From the NCBI GenBank assembly GCA_018105865.1, contig CM030834.1, positions 2,648,615 through 2,712,614 of the forward strand: DNA of 64,000 bases, read 5' to 3'. The translations under genes were made by a program, and so were the position numbers. This document shows, in pieces, positions 22,637-34,660 of this stretch (positions are counted from its first letter, which is position 1; each line of letters starts with the position of its first letter). The notes under the pieces are model-generated. The model was not told where the DNA came from, ran no database searches, and saw nothing but the letters and a program-made list of their open reading frames with translations. The DNA comes from Metaphire vulgaris. Lineage: Eukaryota > Annelida > Clitellata > Crassiclitellata > Megascolecidae.

Positions 22637-23310
22637 GGCAAAGTTGAGTTAAACAAATTTAATAATTGTATCGTGGGTGCTACTCAATTAGTAACGAGTA
22701 TTTATATTCCTAATGAATTTGAAACATTCCAAAATAACGACTTTAAGAGAGGCTACTGAATTCCTGCCAAACCAGCTAACAGCATCACCATGTCGCGGGA
22801 GTGAATGGCAAAGTGGGGTATTGCCTGCTAGGACTATTCCATCCGTGGTGAAGTTTCTTGCACCGAAGTACTACCTTGGGCGTTAGCCGAAGTGGGATCG
22901 AAGGCGAAGTCTAGCAAGGACGCTGGAAACGGAGGCAAATATGAGCAATGTCAACCACGATCATCCGAGCTGGAGTTTGGGTGTCGGACCAGCAACTCGA
23001 AACAGGAAAAGCAACAACGATGTAGTCGCCCAATGTTCCAGAGGGGACAGAATGTGATCTACACGACTCTACAATAGATCTACGTCTAAGTAGCACGTTT
23101 AAGGTTATGTAAACATCATGTTTTACAGACCATTGAATCACGTGATAACCAACAGTAGACCATGCGCCAGATCCTGTGTTCTTTCAACTGCATTTTTCAT
23201 TTCTACCAACCAAATCTAAGCAAGTCCACAGACTGATGGAATCGAAAAACAGGCATTTTTATGACGTCTTGCCATATTGGATATCGCATCCGTTTTATAA
23301 AAATGTTTGC

Positions 23311-23512
23311 AGGGCATTTTACCCGAAGATCTTTGCATTTTCGAGTTGACGAGCAAAAAAACGTCATCACCTCCTTTTTCATCCTGACCCAAAAAGGTCG
23401 TCAGCACGTTCATTTCTAGAGTTAGATTGTTAGGGTTAAAGCCCTTAACCTCTAGCTTAGACCCTCTTTGGGGCCCCCTGACAAAAATGCCCCCGCCCCC
23501 ACGTTACGCCAC
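23311..23512. mobile_element. Short element ending CACGTTACGCCACT, intron 2 of gene C
   Basis: Interrupts the unit sequence between AAAATGTTTGC and TTGCTTATGATCTG, which are contiguous in gene D (about 39755). It contains the GAGCAAAAAAACGTCATC and AAAAAGGTCGTC motifs. The left end is not clean (possibly CAGGGC). A duplication of only about 4-5 bases can be seen. Confidence 0.65.
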
Positions 23513-23630
23513 TTTGCTTATGATCTGTCACTTGACATTGGCGAAATACATGAAGAGAAGACATGTAGACCCAATGCATTAAACCTCTTCTAGTCGGTTT
23601 CAAATGATCGTGTTTCTCTATAGGCCCCAT

Positions 23631-23877
23631 CAGTGGCGTAGCCAGGATTTCCGGAAGGGGGTTTTTGTCTTTCACCGTAACGAACTTCCGAAAAATTTTC
23701 ACAAGAAAAAGGTCATTGTCGATTTCCCTTTTTGTTTTTTCCTTTTAGGCGCTGACAACGGGGTTACCTCTAAAACCAAGTCCGAAAATTTAAAATGGAT
23801 GGAAACACATTTTAAAAAATTTCGACGGGCCAAAATGGTTTTAACCCCCAAACCTCTCACCCTTGCCTACGCCATTG
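23631..23877. mobile_element. Short CAGTGGCGTAGCC element in intron 2 of gene C
   Basis: Same insertion as 7869-8189 and 39877-40111. Ends CAGTGGCGTAGCCAGG and CCTACGCCATTG, flanks GGCCCCAT and GACCCCAT. 247 bp. Confidence 0.85.
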
Positions 23878-24569
23878 GACCCCATTGCGAGAAGGCGAGA
23901 AAATAAAGCTATTGATGGAATGACAATAAAATCCACGTAATATCGTTAGATGATGAGTGTGTTTTAGTTTGTAAGTTTTCATTTTATGTCCTAAAGCCTA
24001 TATACAGCTATTTCATTTTATATTTGATCTGCACTGCCTTTACAATCTGCTGAACTTCAAGAACGTCGAGGTCATCGAATGCTTCTACATCAAACTTTTA
24101 TAGCCATGCAATAAAACAAATTTATATTAAAGAGAAAATGAGTTTAAACTCATAAAAATATAGACTGGCTGGAAGGTTATATATGTAGTTAAACTAACTG
24201 AAACATTTCAACTGAGATGAAATATTTAAAAATGAACCGCCACTAAATAGTTAAGCCACGTAGATCAATAGTAGACATTCTGACCAATCCAGAACATTCT
24301 ACATCCTGAAACGTTTAGTAATCTGCGTAGAATGTGAAGTATAGAGCTTCAATCAATATTATTTATTTTGTATTTATTTTATTAGCATGTGATGTATATT
24401 TAGGACTACAGTAGTTAATAATAACTCGATTTTAAGAAACACCACAAAAGCTATGTCCTTTCCTCCTCGTGCGCGCATTACTCAGTTCACTAGTGCTGCA
24501 TTTTGTTGAAATCTTTGCTGGAAAAATTCGATTATGTCAACAATCTTCTGCTCTTCTGCTTGCCTTCAG

Positions 24570-24757
24570 CAATCGGTGTCCACCTGGATTTAACCACAGA
24601 GCAAAATCTGTCAATAAATGCTATGCAGTCTTGGATCAGGCAACGGATTGGGACGGGGCTCAATCAAAATGCAAAGGCCTGAATCCTAAAGCCAATCTGG
24701 TTACTATCAACAGTCCACTGGAAAATCAAATTATCACCGAGATACTGAAGAAATACA
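24570..24757 (+). CDS. Lectin gene C, exon 3 (N-terminal half of C-type lectin domain)
   Basis: Acceptor cttcag, donor A|GTAAGT. It reads RCPPGFNHRAK, KCYAVLDQATDW, GAQSKCKGLN and NLVTINSPLENQ. Open, with the expected cysteines. It differs from the other copies at several surface positions (LDQATDWDG). Confidence 0.88.
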
Positions 24758-25264
24758 GTAAGTATTGCCACGCTTGATTCATTTGAATAATGGCATAGTG
24801 GCAATAACCGTAATTGCATTTGCGTGGCATTAGCCTCAACTGACCGGCTTTAGCCAATTGGCGACCGAGGTGATATTGGCCTCGAGTAAAATGTTGCTTT
24901 GCGTATGGTTCTATCAATAATATGTTAACTGCTTTGAGTTTAATTCGCTGCAGGTAAGACAAGTGTAAGTTTGCTACATTGATTGCTGCTTTGATTGAGT
25001 ATAGTGTATGAATTTGTGTAAGCAGACTACGGTGTAACCATAGCGTTATCATTAGGTCACTAAGCATTAGTTAAATCTTAGCATTTACAAGTCGGCCTGG
25101 AATGTGTTGTCTTAAGTAATAATTATCTGTAAAAGGTAAATTTGAAAGTTTGTCAGTCACAATATACAACTGTTGGAAGACGTCGTTGCCATTGACAACT
25201 AAACTGTATAATCGACGGAGCGTTTGACGAAGCATCTTCATTGCAGCTGACGAATCTTCCTGAT

Positions 25265-25870
25265 TGGCTGCACGTTGTACGGTACCCCTGGGGCGCAGTA
25301 CCCCGTGTGGCGCCGTAGGCCTTGCTGGGGACGCAGTCCTCGTGTTGGGCCGTAGACTGTAGACCTTACTGGAAGGGTGGTCACTCACTGGTCAGCCTCC
25401 CGTCGTAAACCAAGCCCCAAACGACGTGTGGGCCACAGGCCCAACTGGGCCGCAGCCTCCGGTCGGAGATCAAGCCCAAGTCCTCGAGGTAGAATTAGGC
25501 CCCACCTAGGTGCTCAGCCCCACGTGTGGAGCCGGAGGTCCTACTGGGAGGAGCAGCGTCCATGTGAGGCCGTAGGCCTTACTGGTGGCGCAGCATCTCA
25601 TGGGAGATCTAGATTCAGACCCCCTTGGGGGCTGTATCCTCCACTGGGGCGCAGCTCCGGAGAGAAAAAGTCCCAGCTTTTCGTGGGAGACAAAGCCCCT
25701 TTTGGGTCTGTTAGCAAAGCAAGAAGCATTATGCCCAAAAGGGGCCGTAAGTAACACTGGAGGGCGCATCTCCCGTGGGAGACCAAATCCCAATGGAATC
25801 GTAGGCCAAAACCGTAGTCGTAGGTTCGTTATGGCGTGCAGCCCTCTGTGGCGAGGGGGGTGCAAGATCA
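25265..25870. repeat. GC-rich minisatellite, intron 3 of gene C, array 1
   Basis: Diverged tandem units of roughly 60-65 bp built around GCCGTAGGCC(C/T)(T/A)ACTGG, GGCGCAGC(C)TCCCGT and AGACCAAGCCC. The same array lies in intron 3 of gene D (42280-42830). It is open in several frames on both strands over more than 100 codons, with low-complexity products, so I do not call it coding. Much GC-richer than its surroundings. Confidence 0.75.
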
Positions 25871-26832
25871 CCCAGTGAGCACATGGGAAAAATTTTAAAT
25901 GACAATCTACGCATTCACTTTACATTTTCAGATTTAAAAATTGTTATAATTATGTACTAATACGAACTTTTGCCATAAATCGGGGAAGGAGATAGCCACT
26001 CTGCCCCGTCATTTTTGTAGGATTAACAACTAGTCTTATATAATAATTTCCTTTGTACATTATTCCATAAATTAATTAAGTTTGTCAGTCACGATACACG
26101 GCAGATTTTGAAGGACTTCGTTGCTATAGGCATGGGCGTAAAACACGGGGGGGACGGCGGGGGACGGTCCCCCCGAATAATTAGTTGGCGGGGGACAGAG
26201 TATCAATTATCCCTTCCAATGTTTTGGGCTATATGGTAAAAATTCTATCCTACCCCATGATGTTGATGCCAGAATTACGCCAAATCCGCATTCTCTCATT
26301 TCGGATTACCTTTTTTTGCTTGTCAGGGTATTTGGAGAGGGAAAAATATAAAAATATCAGGATGACCTTCTTTTTTCCTTGTCAAGACGTATTTCATGGA
26401 CGATTTTAAGTCCCCACCATAATATGCAATATCCCCCTAAAATGGGGGGATATTTATATTTCTGGGGGGTCAACTTTTTAAAAATTATTCTATCCCCCCC
26501 AATGTTGACCCCAGGTTTACGCCCCTGGCTATAGGCAACCAAACTTTATAAAGGGCGTAACTTGATTAAGCGTACTGATTGGCAGCCCCCGGGGAGATTG
26601 GCTGCGCGTTGTAAGTCCGCAATACCCTGTCTGGCGCCGTAGGTCTTACTGGTGGGGGCGCAGCTTCCCGTTGCAAACCCGTCGCAAGCCGACGTGGGAG
26701 CTGTTCTACTGGGTCCCCGTTGAGGGCGAATCCCCACGAGTGGAACCGCTATTACTTTTGGAGATCGCAGCCTCCCGTGGGAGACAAAGCCCCAGCCCCA
26801 CCGTGAGGCCGTAAGCACCACTGAACGCGCCC
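25871..26832. other. Gene C intron 3, between the two minisatellites, and array 2
   Basis: 25871-26122 is unit sequence shared with D (about 42840-43075). 26131-26527 is an inserted element. From about 26580 to 26832 a second, shorter stretch of the GC-rich minisatellite follows, matching the array at 43140-43665 in gene D and cut off by a LINE. Confidence 0.65.
26131..26527. mobile_element. hAT-like element CATGGGCGTAAA...TTTACGCCCCTG
   Basis: Inverted ends CATGGGCGTAAA and TTTACGCCCCTG. GCTATAGG is duplicated exactly on both sides (26123-26130, 26528-26535). It is rich in G and C runs near the ends. The homologous position in gene D (about 43080) is empty. Confidence 0.93.
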
Positions 26833-27804
26833 TTGGCCGATTATATTGCGGTGTCCCGCAATGCTCGGTCCTCGGACCGGTACCATTTGTGCTGTACACT
26901 GCCGACATCAGCAGGATCATTGAATCATTCGGATTTTCAATGCACGCCTACGCTGACGACGTACAGGCTTATTCATCCTGCCAACCGTCCGACGCCGCTA
27001 CTGAACTCATTGAGAGGCCTGCATTGTGGCTGTGGACTGATCGGAACCGAATCACTGAATCCGGCCAAGACCGAGTTCTTGTGACTGACCATTCCGCGCA
27101 GGCAGCACCTCATCCACCGTTCCGAATTTCATGTCGACGCTGCGGTTGTCGCCCCCAGTAGACAACTGCGTCTACTTGGGGTTCTTCTCGATGAGACCGT
27201 TTTCGGCCGACATTTGGACAATACCATCCGTTCCTGTTACACCTGCGCCGGATAAGAGAGGTCCGTCGCTACTTGCCTACTTCGCCAGCGATAGACTTGG
27301 TTCGCGCACTAGTCGTCTCTCGAGTGGATTATTGTAACAGTGCGATGTATGGACTACCGGTCGGTCAATTTAATCGACTGCAGTCGGTCCTGAATGTTTC
27401 CGGCCCGCCTGGTGTTCGGTGCCTGATGGAGCAGTCATGAATCCTCCGCGGATCGCTTGCACTGGTTGCGGATCCCCGAGCGTGTGAGTTCAAGCGCCAC
27501 TGGCTCACGTTCCGTGCGCTGAATGATCCCCACTGCCCGCGTATCTGACTAATCAGCCGATCGACGACAGTACCACGTCGCTCACTTCTCCGTTCTGGCG
27601 CCAGCAATCATCTCGTCGTCCCCCTCCGCTCAAGACAGCTCAAGCTACGGATTTCCTTTCGTCGTGAAACCCGGCGTCGTGGAATCTGCTCTGAAGGCTG
27701 TGACAATCGAGACCTCTCCGAATCGGTTCTGCGCATTTTTTACTGTACAGCGCCTTTGACTTTAGCCACTTTGCTATGTTACTGCTCTTAAGAAATTGAC
27801 AAGT

Positions 27805-28138
<334 letters not shown>

Positions 28139-28636
28139 TTATTATTATCAATCGAATTTAGCACCGATAAGTGAAAACAATGCCAAGGTTAATCGCCGTA
28201 GCTTACAGTCAAATACGGAGGCAAGCCCCGTCTGAATAATTATAAACTATTGCTGAACATTCTTATCACAAACGATGAGCTCCATTTACAAGCATCAAAA
28301 TTTGCAAGCAAGTACACTGAGCCAGACAGGACAGCGAGTACCGCTACTCAACAATATGGTAAAACTGGTCTTGCTTGATTAATTTGAACATAGGCCAAGA
28401 GGCAGTAATTTGCCAAATAGTGCGCTGCTAAATGGTCGGGAACAGCTTCAATTTGTGGACGACATACAAATTCTCTTAACATTCTGGGTCTACTTTTCAG
28501 ATTAGACATATAACTATGCTTATTCAATCAGGTCCAAAATGTCGTAAATTTGTCTATTTTTTATTTATAATTTATTTTCTTTTGAGATTTAGCCGAAATA
28601 TTATTTTGCAAAATTCGACCTTTTTCTCTTCTACAG

Positions 28637-28926
28637 ATTGCAGAGGTACTGAAGAATTCAACTGGTTTTGGATTAGCGGCCGTCGACAAGATCTCGATGA
28701 CTGCTCTTCTCGGTTTCTATGGAACACGAATGAGAAAAATAACCAAGCCATCGCCTATTCCAACTTCTGTCCTGGCGAACCAAGTTGCAGCAGCTCATCA
28801 CAAAACTGCCTGGCTATCGCTAAGGACTGCTTTAGTGAAGAAGGTTTGAGCGGATGGCAGGATGATTTCTGCTCATACAAGTTTTGCCCCATTTGTGAAG
28901 TTGTGAGACTCGACAGTATATATTGA
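28637..28926 (+). CDS. Lectin gene C, exon 4 (C-terminal half of C-type lectin domain and stop)
   Basis: Acceptor ctacag, phase 1 entry. It reads WFWISGRRQDLDDCSS, NFCPGEPSC, LSGWQDDFC and CPICEVVRL to TGA. The sugar-site triplet is EPS instead of EPN, so a side chain that normally contacts calcium is changed; WQD replaces WND. The end (DSIY) differs from the EQP end of A, B and E. The frame is open. Confidence 0.88.
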
Positions 28927-29153
28927 ATTAATTGCCTTACTTTCAGAGCAGATTGTGCAGATGCATTCATTTCAATCAGAATACGTGATAGCATTCGAAC
29001 TACAGATATTTATGTACTGCATGTTTCAAAATTCTTTGCCCTATTTCTGATTACCGCTGTCGGTATATCAATTTATATTCTAATATTCATTATAATTTCT
29101 AATTGATTATGTTACTTGTTTATTCTTGGTATTTCTCATTGCTTGTTCAGTTG

Positions 29154-29327
29154 CAGGGGCGTACCTAGGAATTTGATTCAAGGGTATAAATATTGGGAAG
29201 GGGTATAAATCTTAACTATAAACCGCATATATCATATAAACCACATATAAATTACATTAAAAACTCTAATGTAGACTGATTTGGGGGTATATAATTATAT
29301 CGATATACCCCCGTCGCTATGCCCCTG
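29154..29327. mobile_element. hAT-like element CAGGGGCGTACC...GCCCCTG
   Basis: Inverted ends CAGGGGCGTACCTAGG and GTCGCTATGCCCCTG. Flanks TTCAGTTG and TTCATTTG (7 of 8 identical). Gene E has the empty site (about 54722, TTCTTGTTCATTTG). Gene D keeps a 5'-truncated copy at the same place (about 46752-46882). Confidence 0.9.
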
Positions 29328-29454
29328 TTCATTTGTAGAACATTGACAATTTATAACAACTTGGGATCGAATAACAGGTGATGCTCATTCGGCCTTGGTT
29401 TGTAAGACGTCATGTAAGCCAACGCCAGCAGGCAATTAACCATGGCGTTGTTTA

Positions 29455-30156
29455 GTCATTTATTTATTTATATTTATTTATTGACAATTTATATAGCGCA
29501 GTAGACAAGGCTAAGGCCTACAACAAGAGCCCTTAACACAGTTCAGATCCAATATTAAATAAATGTGTCTTCAAATTTCTAATGAAAAGTCCAGCTGAGA
29601 CTGCTCCAGTCACATTGTCTGGAAGAGAGTTCCACAGGGCGGGATTCCCCGCGCGAATGATCTTTCCCAAACTTAGGAGTCTTGGACGGGGAGGGACCAA
29701 CAACCGCACTCTCCGACTGGACCTAAGAACCGATCTCCTCTCGATCACAGTCGATCTCCGTACAAGTACAGTTAGATAATCAGGACAGAATGGATCGTGT
29801 AAAGCCCGAAACGTAAGCCAACAGCGCTTGTAGACAATGCGCTGTGGAACACGGAGCCAGTGGAGTCGATCTCTAAGGAGAGGAGTGACGTGGTCAGACT
29901 GGTCACCCCAGCGACAGCCGAAGATCACTCGTGAAGCCTGGTTCAGCACTGATTGTATGCGGTTCAGTTTAGTATCCGGAAGTCCAAGAAGCACACCGTT
30001 ACAGTAATCAATTCGTGTCAGTACCAGGGCCCGCACTAATTTGACAGCCGCGCTCACTGGCAGGTACCGTCGAATTGACTTCACTCTCCGCAGTTGGTAG
30101 TGGAAGCGGCGTATCAGATTGTTAACGTGCGCTTCAAAGGATTCAAAGAAAGTCAT
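29455..30156 (-). mobile_element. LINE 3' end (L2/CR1-type polymerase C-terminus), minus strand
   Basis: A continuous 207-codon reverse-strand frame reads KLVRALVLTRIDYCNGV, DHVTPLLRDRLHWLRVP, FRALHDPFCPDYL, GNPALWNSLPDNV and LKTHLFNIG to a stop at 29533. It is followed by a short UTR and an ATTTA-type tail at about 29456-29486. It is the best preserved of the LINE 3' ends in the window, but 5'-truncated. No paralogous copy occurs after gene D or E. Confidence 0.8.
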
Positions 30157-30313
30157 TAGATAAAGGTATGGAACAATTACCGTATCTGAACTAAAATATA
30201 GGAACCACGATCTACGACGGAAGTCATAATTACTTTAAATATGGGTTTGTAATTTAAGTGGAACGTCATTGTGGATAAGAGGAAAACAAATAGGCTACAA
30301 GCAAATTATCATG

Positions 30314-30540
30314 TCATGTCAATTCGCCATCGTCACTTTGCGGCGGATGGCTACAAAAATGGATTAATGATCTCCATCTTGATCTGTCTTGTACGGTGCG
30401 TAATGGGCAGCCTCGAGAAAGACCAGTCCACTTCTTGAAGTTATCCATCCAACATATCCTCGGACGTCCCCTGCCTCTGTTTTTCTCCACCAGTCCTGTG
30501 ATCACGCTGCACTCGAGGGTGTCTTGTGGTTGTCTCATTA
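30314..30540 (-). mobile_element. RTE-like C-terminal coding remnant, minus strand
   Basis: The reverse strand reads NRGRGRPRICWMDN and VQDRSRWRSLIHFCSHPP, a typical C-terminus of RTE-like reverse transcriptase frames. The same remnant lies at 47191-47420 after gene D, so it is part of the duplicated 3' flank. Confidence 0.6.
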
Positions 30541-30551
30541 TGTGTTCAAAA

Positions 30552-30669
30552 CAGTGGCGTAGCTTGACTTTTAAGGGCCCGGGGGCATCCTAGATATGAG
30601 GCCCCCAATGGCTGACGAGCAAAAACACTCTTCGGGATCCCCCCTCGTCACACCCACGTTACGCCACTG
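30552..30669. mobile_element. Very short CAGTGGCGTAGC element (118 bp)
   Basis: Ends CAGTGGCGTAGCTTGAC and CACGTTACGCCACTG. Flanks GTTCAAAA and GTCCAAAA (7 of 8). The paralogous site after gene D (about 47425, GTGTCCAAAA) is empty. Confidence 0.9.
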
Positions 30670-31975
30670 GTCCAAAATAACCCAGTTTCTTTGCTTTTAT
30701 GTGATTTAGATATTGTTTTTCTGCAAATTTCTGCCGTGATATGCAGTTCAGCAATTAGATAAAGAGCACCATAGTCTGATTAACAAAATATTCTTAGAAT
30801 TTCTTCGCGCCAAGTCCGGTTTACCAACTGCATTGTCATGCTATGAAAAAATGTGTAACTTACCACAATACTTGATGTGAGACAAGAGAATTTCAATGTG
30901 TTCGTTGAATGCATCTTTTAGCACTTGGGCCTATGCAAAATACTGCATGTATTGTTGCTGCAGAAACTACGAACTGTCAGCAAATGGAACGATCATGCAT
31001 GCAGTCGAGTTAATCAAAGAGCACAGACAAATGAAAAGGCCCTGATTCGTGGAACTGGGCACCTGTCAAAGCGACGATCATTTCGACGGGAACTACAAAA
31101 ATCATGCACAGATGCTCTTTGGTAAAGTGCACCAGAGGTTATTAGCCTAACCACAGTGCTCAAACGATGCTTCCAATTCCTTCACTAAATGTGTGCGAGT
31201 TTCAGATTGGTAGGCCTACTTTATGGTCAGACCATGCAGTGGGAAAAGACTGCAATGTCCCCAGTTCTCTCTTCCTCCGCTTTCTAAACAAAGCAGAGTC
31301 GGCTCCCACAGGTGGACCGAGGCAAGGACAACTAGATAGGTCTATTTAATAGTCCATGGCCGAGGGACACGTGTCCCTATTTATTGCAGGTCCCCAGTGG
31401 CCCCATACTTTAGTGCTCTCAGTCTAATCAACTAGACTAGTCTAGGTTTATGAAAATTAGTTGACTCATGCTTAGAAGTTGCCAACACAACCTCCCCCAC
31501 TTGCCAGATCCTGAAGCCGCCACTGAAAGAAAGGACAAATCAAAAAGTAGTAACCAGGAGATGTCATTCTCTTTTCCCGACAAATGCCCCGCTGACGAGC
31601 TTAGACGCATGAAATTTATGGAGATTTTGAAAATGAAACGAAAATGCCCGAATCACGCCACCTGGCGAACAATCTAAGAGACTCTTCACAGTGAAATAGA
31701 TGAATGCAATGAAGAGAAACTATTTGAAGGATTATGCTCAATGCAGCTTCATTTGTTTCTCTGAAAGTGTGCCTGATACATGCAAAAGAAGCATATCAGG
31801 TGTCACCGATTGATCGCATCCATTGAGTTGCAATCTGGGTATGGAAGCTGTTGACCAGTTGCGTAAATCAAGGAACGTAAGGCCGTTGTCCTGTATCGCC
31901 AGGGCGGGACTTTGCTCTAAATCTAGCGGTCTATCGCAGCACTCATATCAATACCCATCTCCTATATTTCAACTA
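30670..31975. repeat. Duplicated 3' flank of lectin gene C
   Basis: Closely matches 47430-48740 (after D) and, in part, 55270-56170 (after E). It contains short open stretches of 60-70 codons that are the same in C and D copies simply because the duplication is recent; one (31555-31677, ending MKRKCPNHATWRTI) has no relative that I recognise. No gene called. Confidence 0.7.
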
Positions 31976-33600
31976 ATGTCTATTTATCTAATCTAATCTA
32001 AAACTTCTATAGCGCCACTTCATAATGCAAGGGAGCATCAACCGATGGCACACCAAATCCAAATAATTAAAGATCCAGGTCAAATCCAGGGTATCCGGCC
32101 AGGCAAACGGGTGACAGAGTATGGTGGATAAACCAGGTCAAAAAGATAGGTTTTTAATCTTTTTCTAAAAACCTGTAATGAATTTGCAATACGCACATGT
32201 TGAGGCAATGAGTTCCTGAGCTTGGGGCGGCCGCGGAAAAGGCACGAGAACTAAGAACTGTCCTAGTATTGCAGATGAGGTCGAGTATTTGCTTGCTTGC
32301 GCAGAAAGTTTAGAAAGAAGGTAACTAAGTTCCTTGTAATAAAGTATACCTGAAGACAGATTTTAAAGCTTATCCTTTCTTTAATTGGAAGCCAATGAAG
32401 ACCTTTACGAACTGGGGTTATATGCTCACGTTTTGGGGTTTTTTGAAACCACCCGAGCCAGTGAATTTTGAACTCGTTGGAGTTTAGCCAGGTTAGATTT
32501 TAGATGCCAAAGAGAAGGGAGTTGCAGTAATCAAGTCGGGTAGACACTAAGGCATTTGCCAAGAGCATTAATGCAGATTTATTTAGAAATTTCCTAATAC
32601 GGTACAAATCACGAAGATGATAGTGAGCTACATTACAGATGCTATTTGTATGATTCGTGAAAGAAAGTGTGGAATCAAAAATTACTCACGATCCGGTGCA
32701 GAAGTGCTTACAGGAATAGTGGAATCCCCAAGCTTAACAGAGTGTATAGAGTCAAATTTCTTGAGCTGGGGCTTTGTGCCTAAAAGTAGAAATTCAGTTT
32801 TAGCCGGGTTTAAAAGCAATTTATTTGAATCCATTCAGGACTGAATATGAGAGAATGCTTGAGAAATAGTTTCTAATGAAGATTCTGATGAAGACTTATC
32901 AAATGAAATAAAGATCTGAGTATCATCTGCATATAGGTGGTAATCTAGGTGATGGTTTGACAATAAATGAACCAAGAGGAGTCGTGTATTAAAGTGAACA
33001 AGAGAGGACCAAGAACAGAGCCCTGGGGGGACGCCACAATTTAAATAGACTGATGATGAAAAAATACCATTTGTGCCGACAGACAGAGTGCGAGGGCTCA
33101 AATAAGTAGTGAACCAATGCATCACTGAATCAGATACACCAAACCAATGCTGGAGACGGTGTAAGAGGATGGAATGATCCACAGTATCGAAAGCGTTTGA
33201 TAGATCAAGAAGTATTAATGCGGTCACCTTGCCACCTTCCATTGCACTTATGATGTGATCGTAGACTGAGAGCAGAGCAGTTTCAGTAGAATGATGTTTG
33301 CGGTATGCTGACTGAAAATGAAGGAAAAGATTATTTGAAGACATATGGGCATGAATTTGATTTGCAACCACTCTCTCGAGAATCTTTGACAGAAAGTTTA
33401 AGTTGGACATAGACCGGTAATTTGCTAAATCATTTGGGCAGAGGAATGATTTCTTAATAAGAGGGTGGACCACAGCATTAGCAAAAGAAGTCGGAAAGCA
33501 ACCTTCTGTTAGTGACAGATTTATTAGTTTCAGAATAACTGGACCAAGGACATCAAAGCATTCTTTGAGTATGCAATTTGGCAATATATCAAGAGAACAA
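31976..33600 (-). mobile_element. LINE (L2/CR1-type) with reverse transcriptase, minus strand, 5'-truncated
   Basis: The reverse-strand frame 33584-32835 reads NDLANYRSMSNLNFLSKILE, YRKHHSTETALLSVYDH, LILLDLSNAFDTVDHS (motif A) and YHLYADDTQIF (motif C, YADD). It continues in broken frames to a CTAAT-type tandem tail at about 31983-31999. The polymerase core is nearly intact apart from a frame change in the PPG-LCSWSS region, where a conserved [11 protein letters not shown] stretch is expected. It sits between genes C and D. Confidence 0.82.
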
Positions 33601-33855
33601 TGAGTAGGCGGCGATTACTGTAGCATATATAAAAGAAAGGAGATCCAACATTTATTAGATAAGTCCAACTTGTTTCGAGACTTTTGAACGCTCCTATGCT
33701 ACTGTGCTTTAGTTCCAGTTAGGAAGCAAATACTTTCAAAATCTCAACAAATACCAATGTGACGTGCACTGACTTCTCGTGAACTACACCAAAGAACTAG
33801 TCTGCCACACAATCCGAACAAATAATAGTTCAACACTATTCAATACTATTATTGC

Positions 33856-33927
<72 letters not shown>

Positions 33928-34660
33928 TAATAACTATTACTATTTCATACTGTCATTGGTTGGCTAATTATGCGGTGATGGGCAGTCAGTAATGGGTATC
34001 CAGACTTTTCATATCCGGACTATTAATATCAGGACTGTTCACGCGGACTATTCATATCAAGGACCATTCATCTCAGGACCTTTCATCAGGAGGAATATTC
34101 ATCTTAGGACTATTCATATCAGGACTATTCATCTCGGATGAAGTTATAAGTATAAGAAAAATAAAAATATGAATCATTGTATAAACATAAATGAAGCAAA
34201 ATATCAAGTAAAAAAGTTTCATAATTTTACCTACTTATAACAAAAGTAAAATATATGAAACATTATGGGAAAATCTAAGAAGTAAAATGTTAAGTAAAAG
34301 TTGTTTTTAATATGTCTCTATAAAATATATTATATAAGTAATGTTTATGACAAAAGTACTGAATGAAATTCTAAAAAGTATAACAAGTAAGAAGCTAGTA
34401 AATGATAGTTGTGCGACAAATGCGCAATTGCTTTTAAATAGAGGCATAAGCTGAGATGAAATATTTAAATGCACTTTGCAATCGTAATAAAACATCAAAA
34501 TCTAATGTACCCACGTAATGTCAGTGAAAAAAGGACACATAATGTAAATGCTAAAGTAAATATCGTATTTATATAGCGCGTTTTAATATAGCGGGTTGGT
34601 ATAAAGCATTAGTAATCAGTTTGAATCGCCACAATGACTATGTTACTGTCTTCACTCGTC
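33601..34660. other. Intergenic AT-rich stretch with microsatellite and iterated ATTCATAT units
   Basis: (TAA)n at about 33858-33927. At 33990-34135 there is a run of about nine diverged units of the form (C)AGGACTATTCATATC, the same design as the arms of the fold-back elements at 15115 and 15838, but without a detectable inverted partner. 34140-34660 is AT-rich with no gene. Confidence 0.6.

Larger units (their letters stand above)
22637..24569 (+). other. Lectin gene C, rest of intron 2
   Basis: Unit-conserved intron sequence, including the block at 22740-23090 shared by B, D and E. It contains two inserted elements given separately (23311-23512 and 23631-23877). The stretch 23890-24569 is shared with B and D up to exon 3. 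No independent gene. Confidence 0.7.

Noticed and set aside
25377..25914. Overlapping open frames of 60-125 codons on both strands, with related ones at 42454-42833 and 43042-43678
   Set aside because: They follow the GC-rich minisatellite, are low in complexity, and overlap in several frames at once. No splice or start context supports them.
31468..31677. 69-codon frame ending MKRKCPNHATWRTI, with a near-identical copy at 48210-48446
   Set aside because: The 5' part of the frame is altered in the second copy, there is no known domain, and it lies in a recently duplicated non-coding flank.
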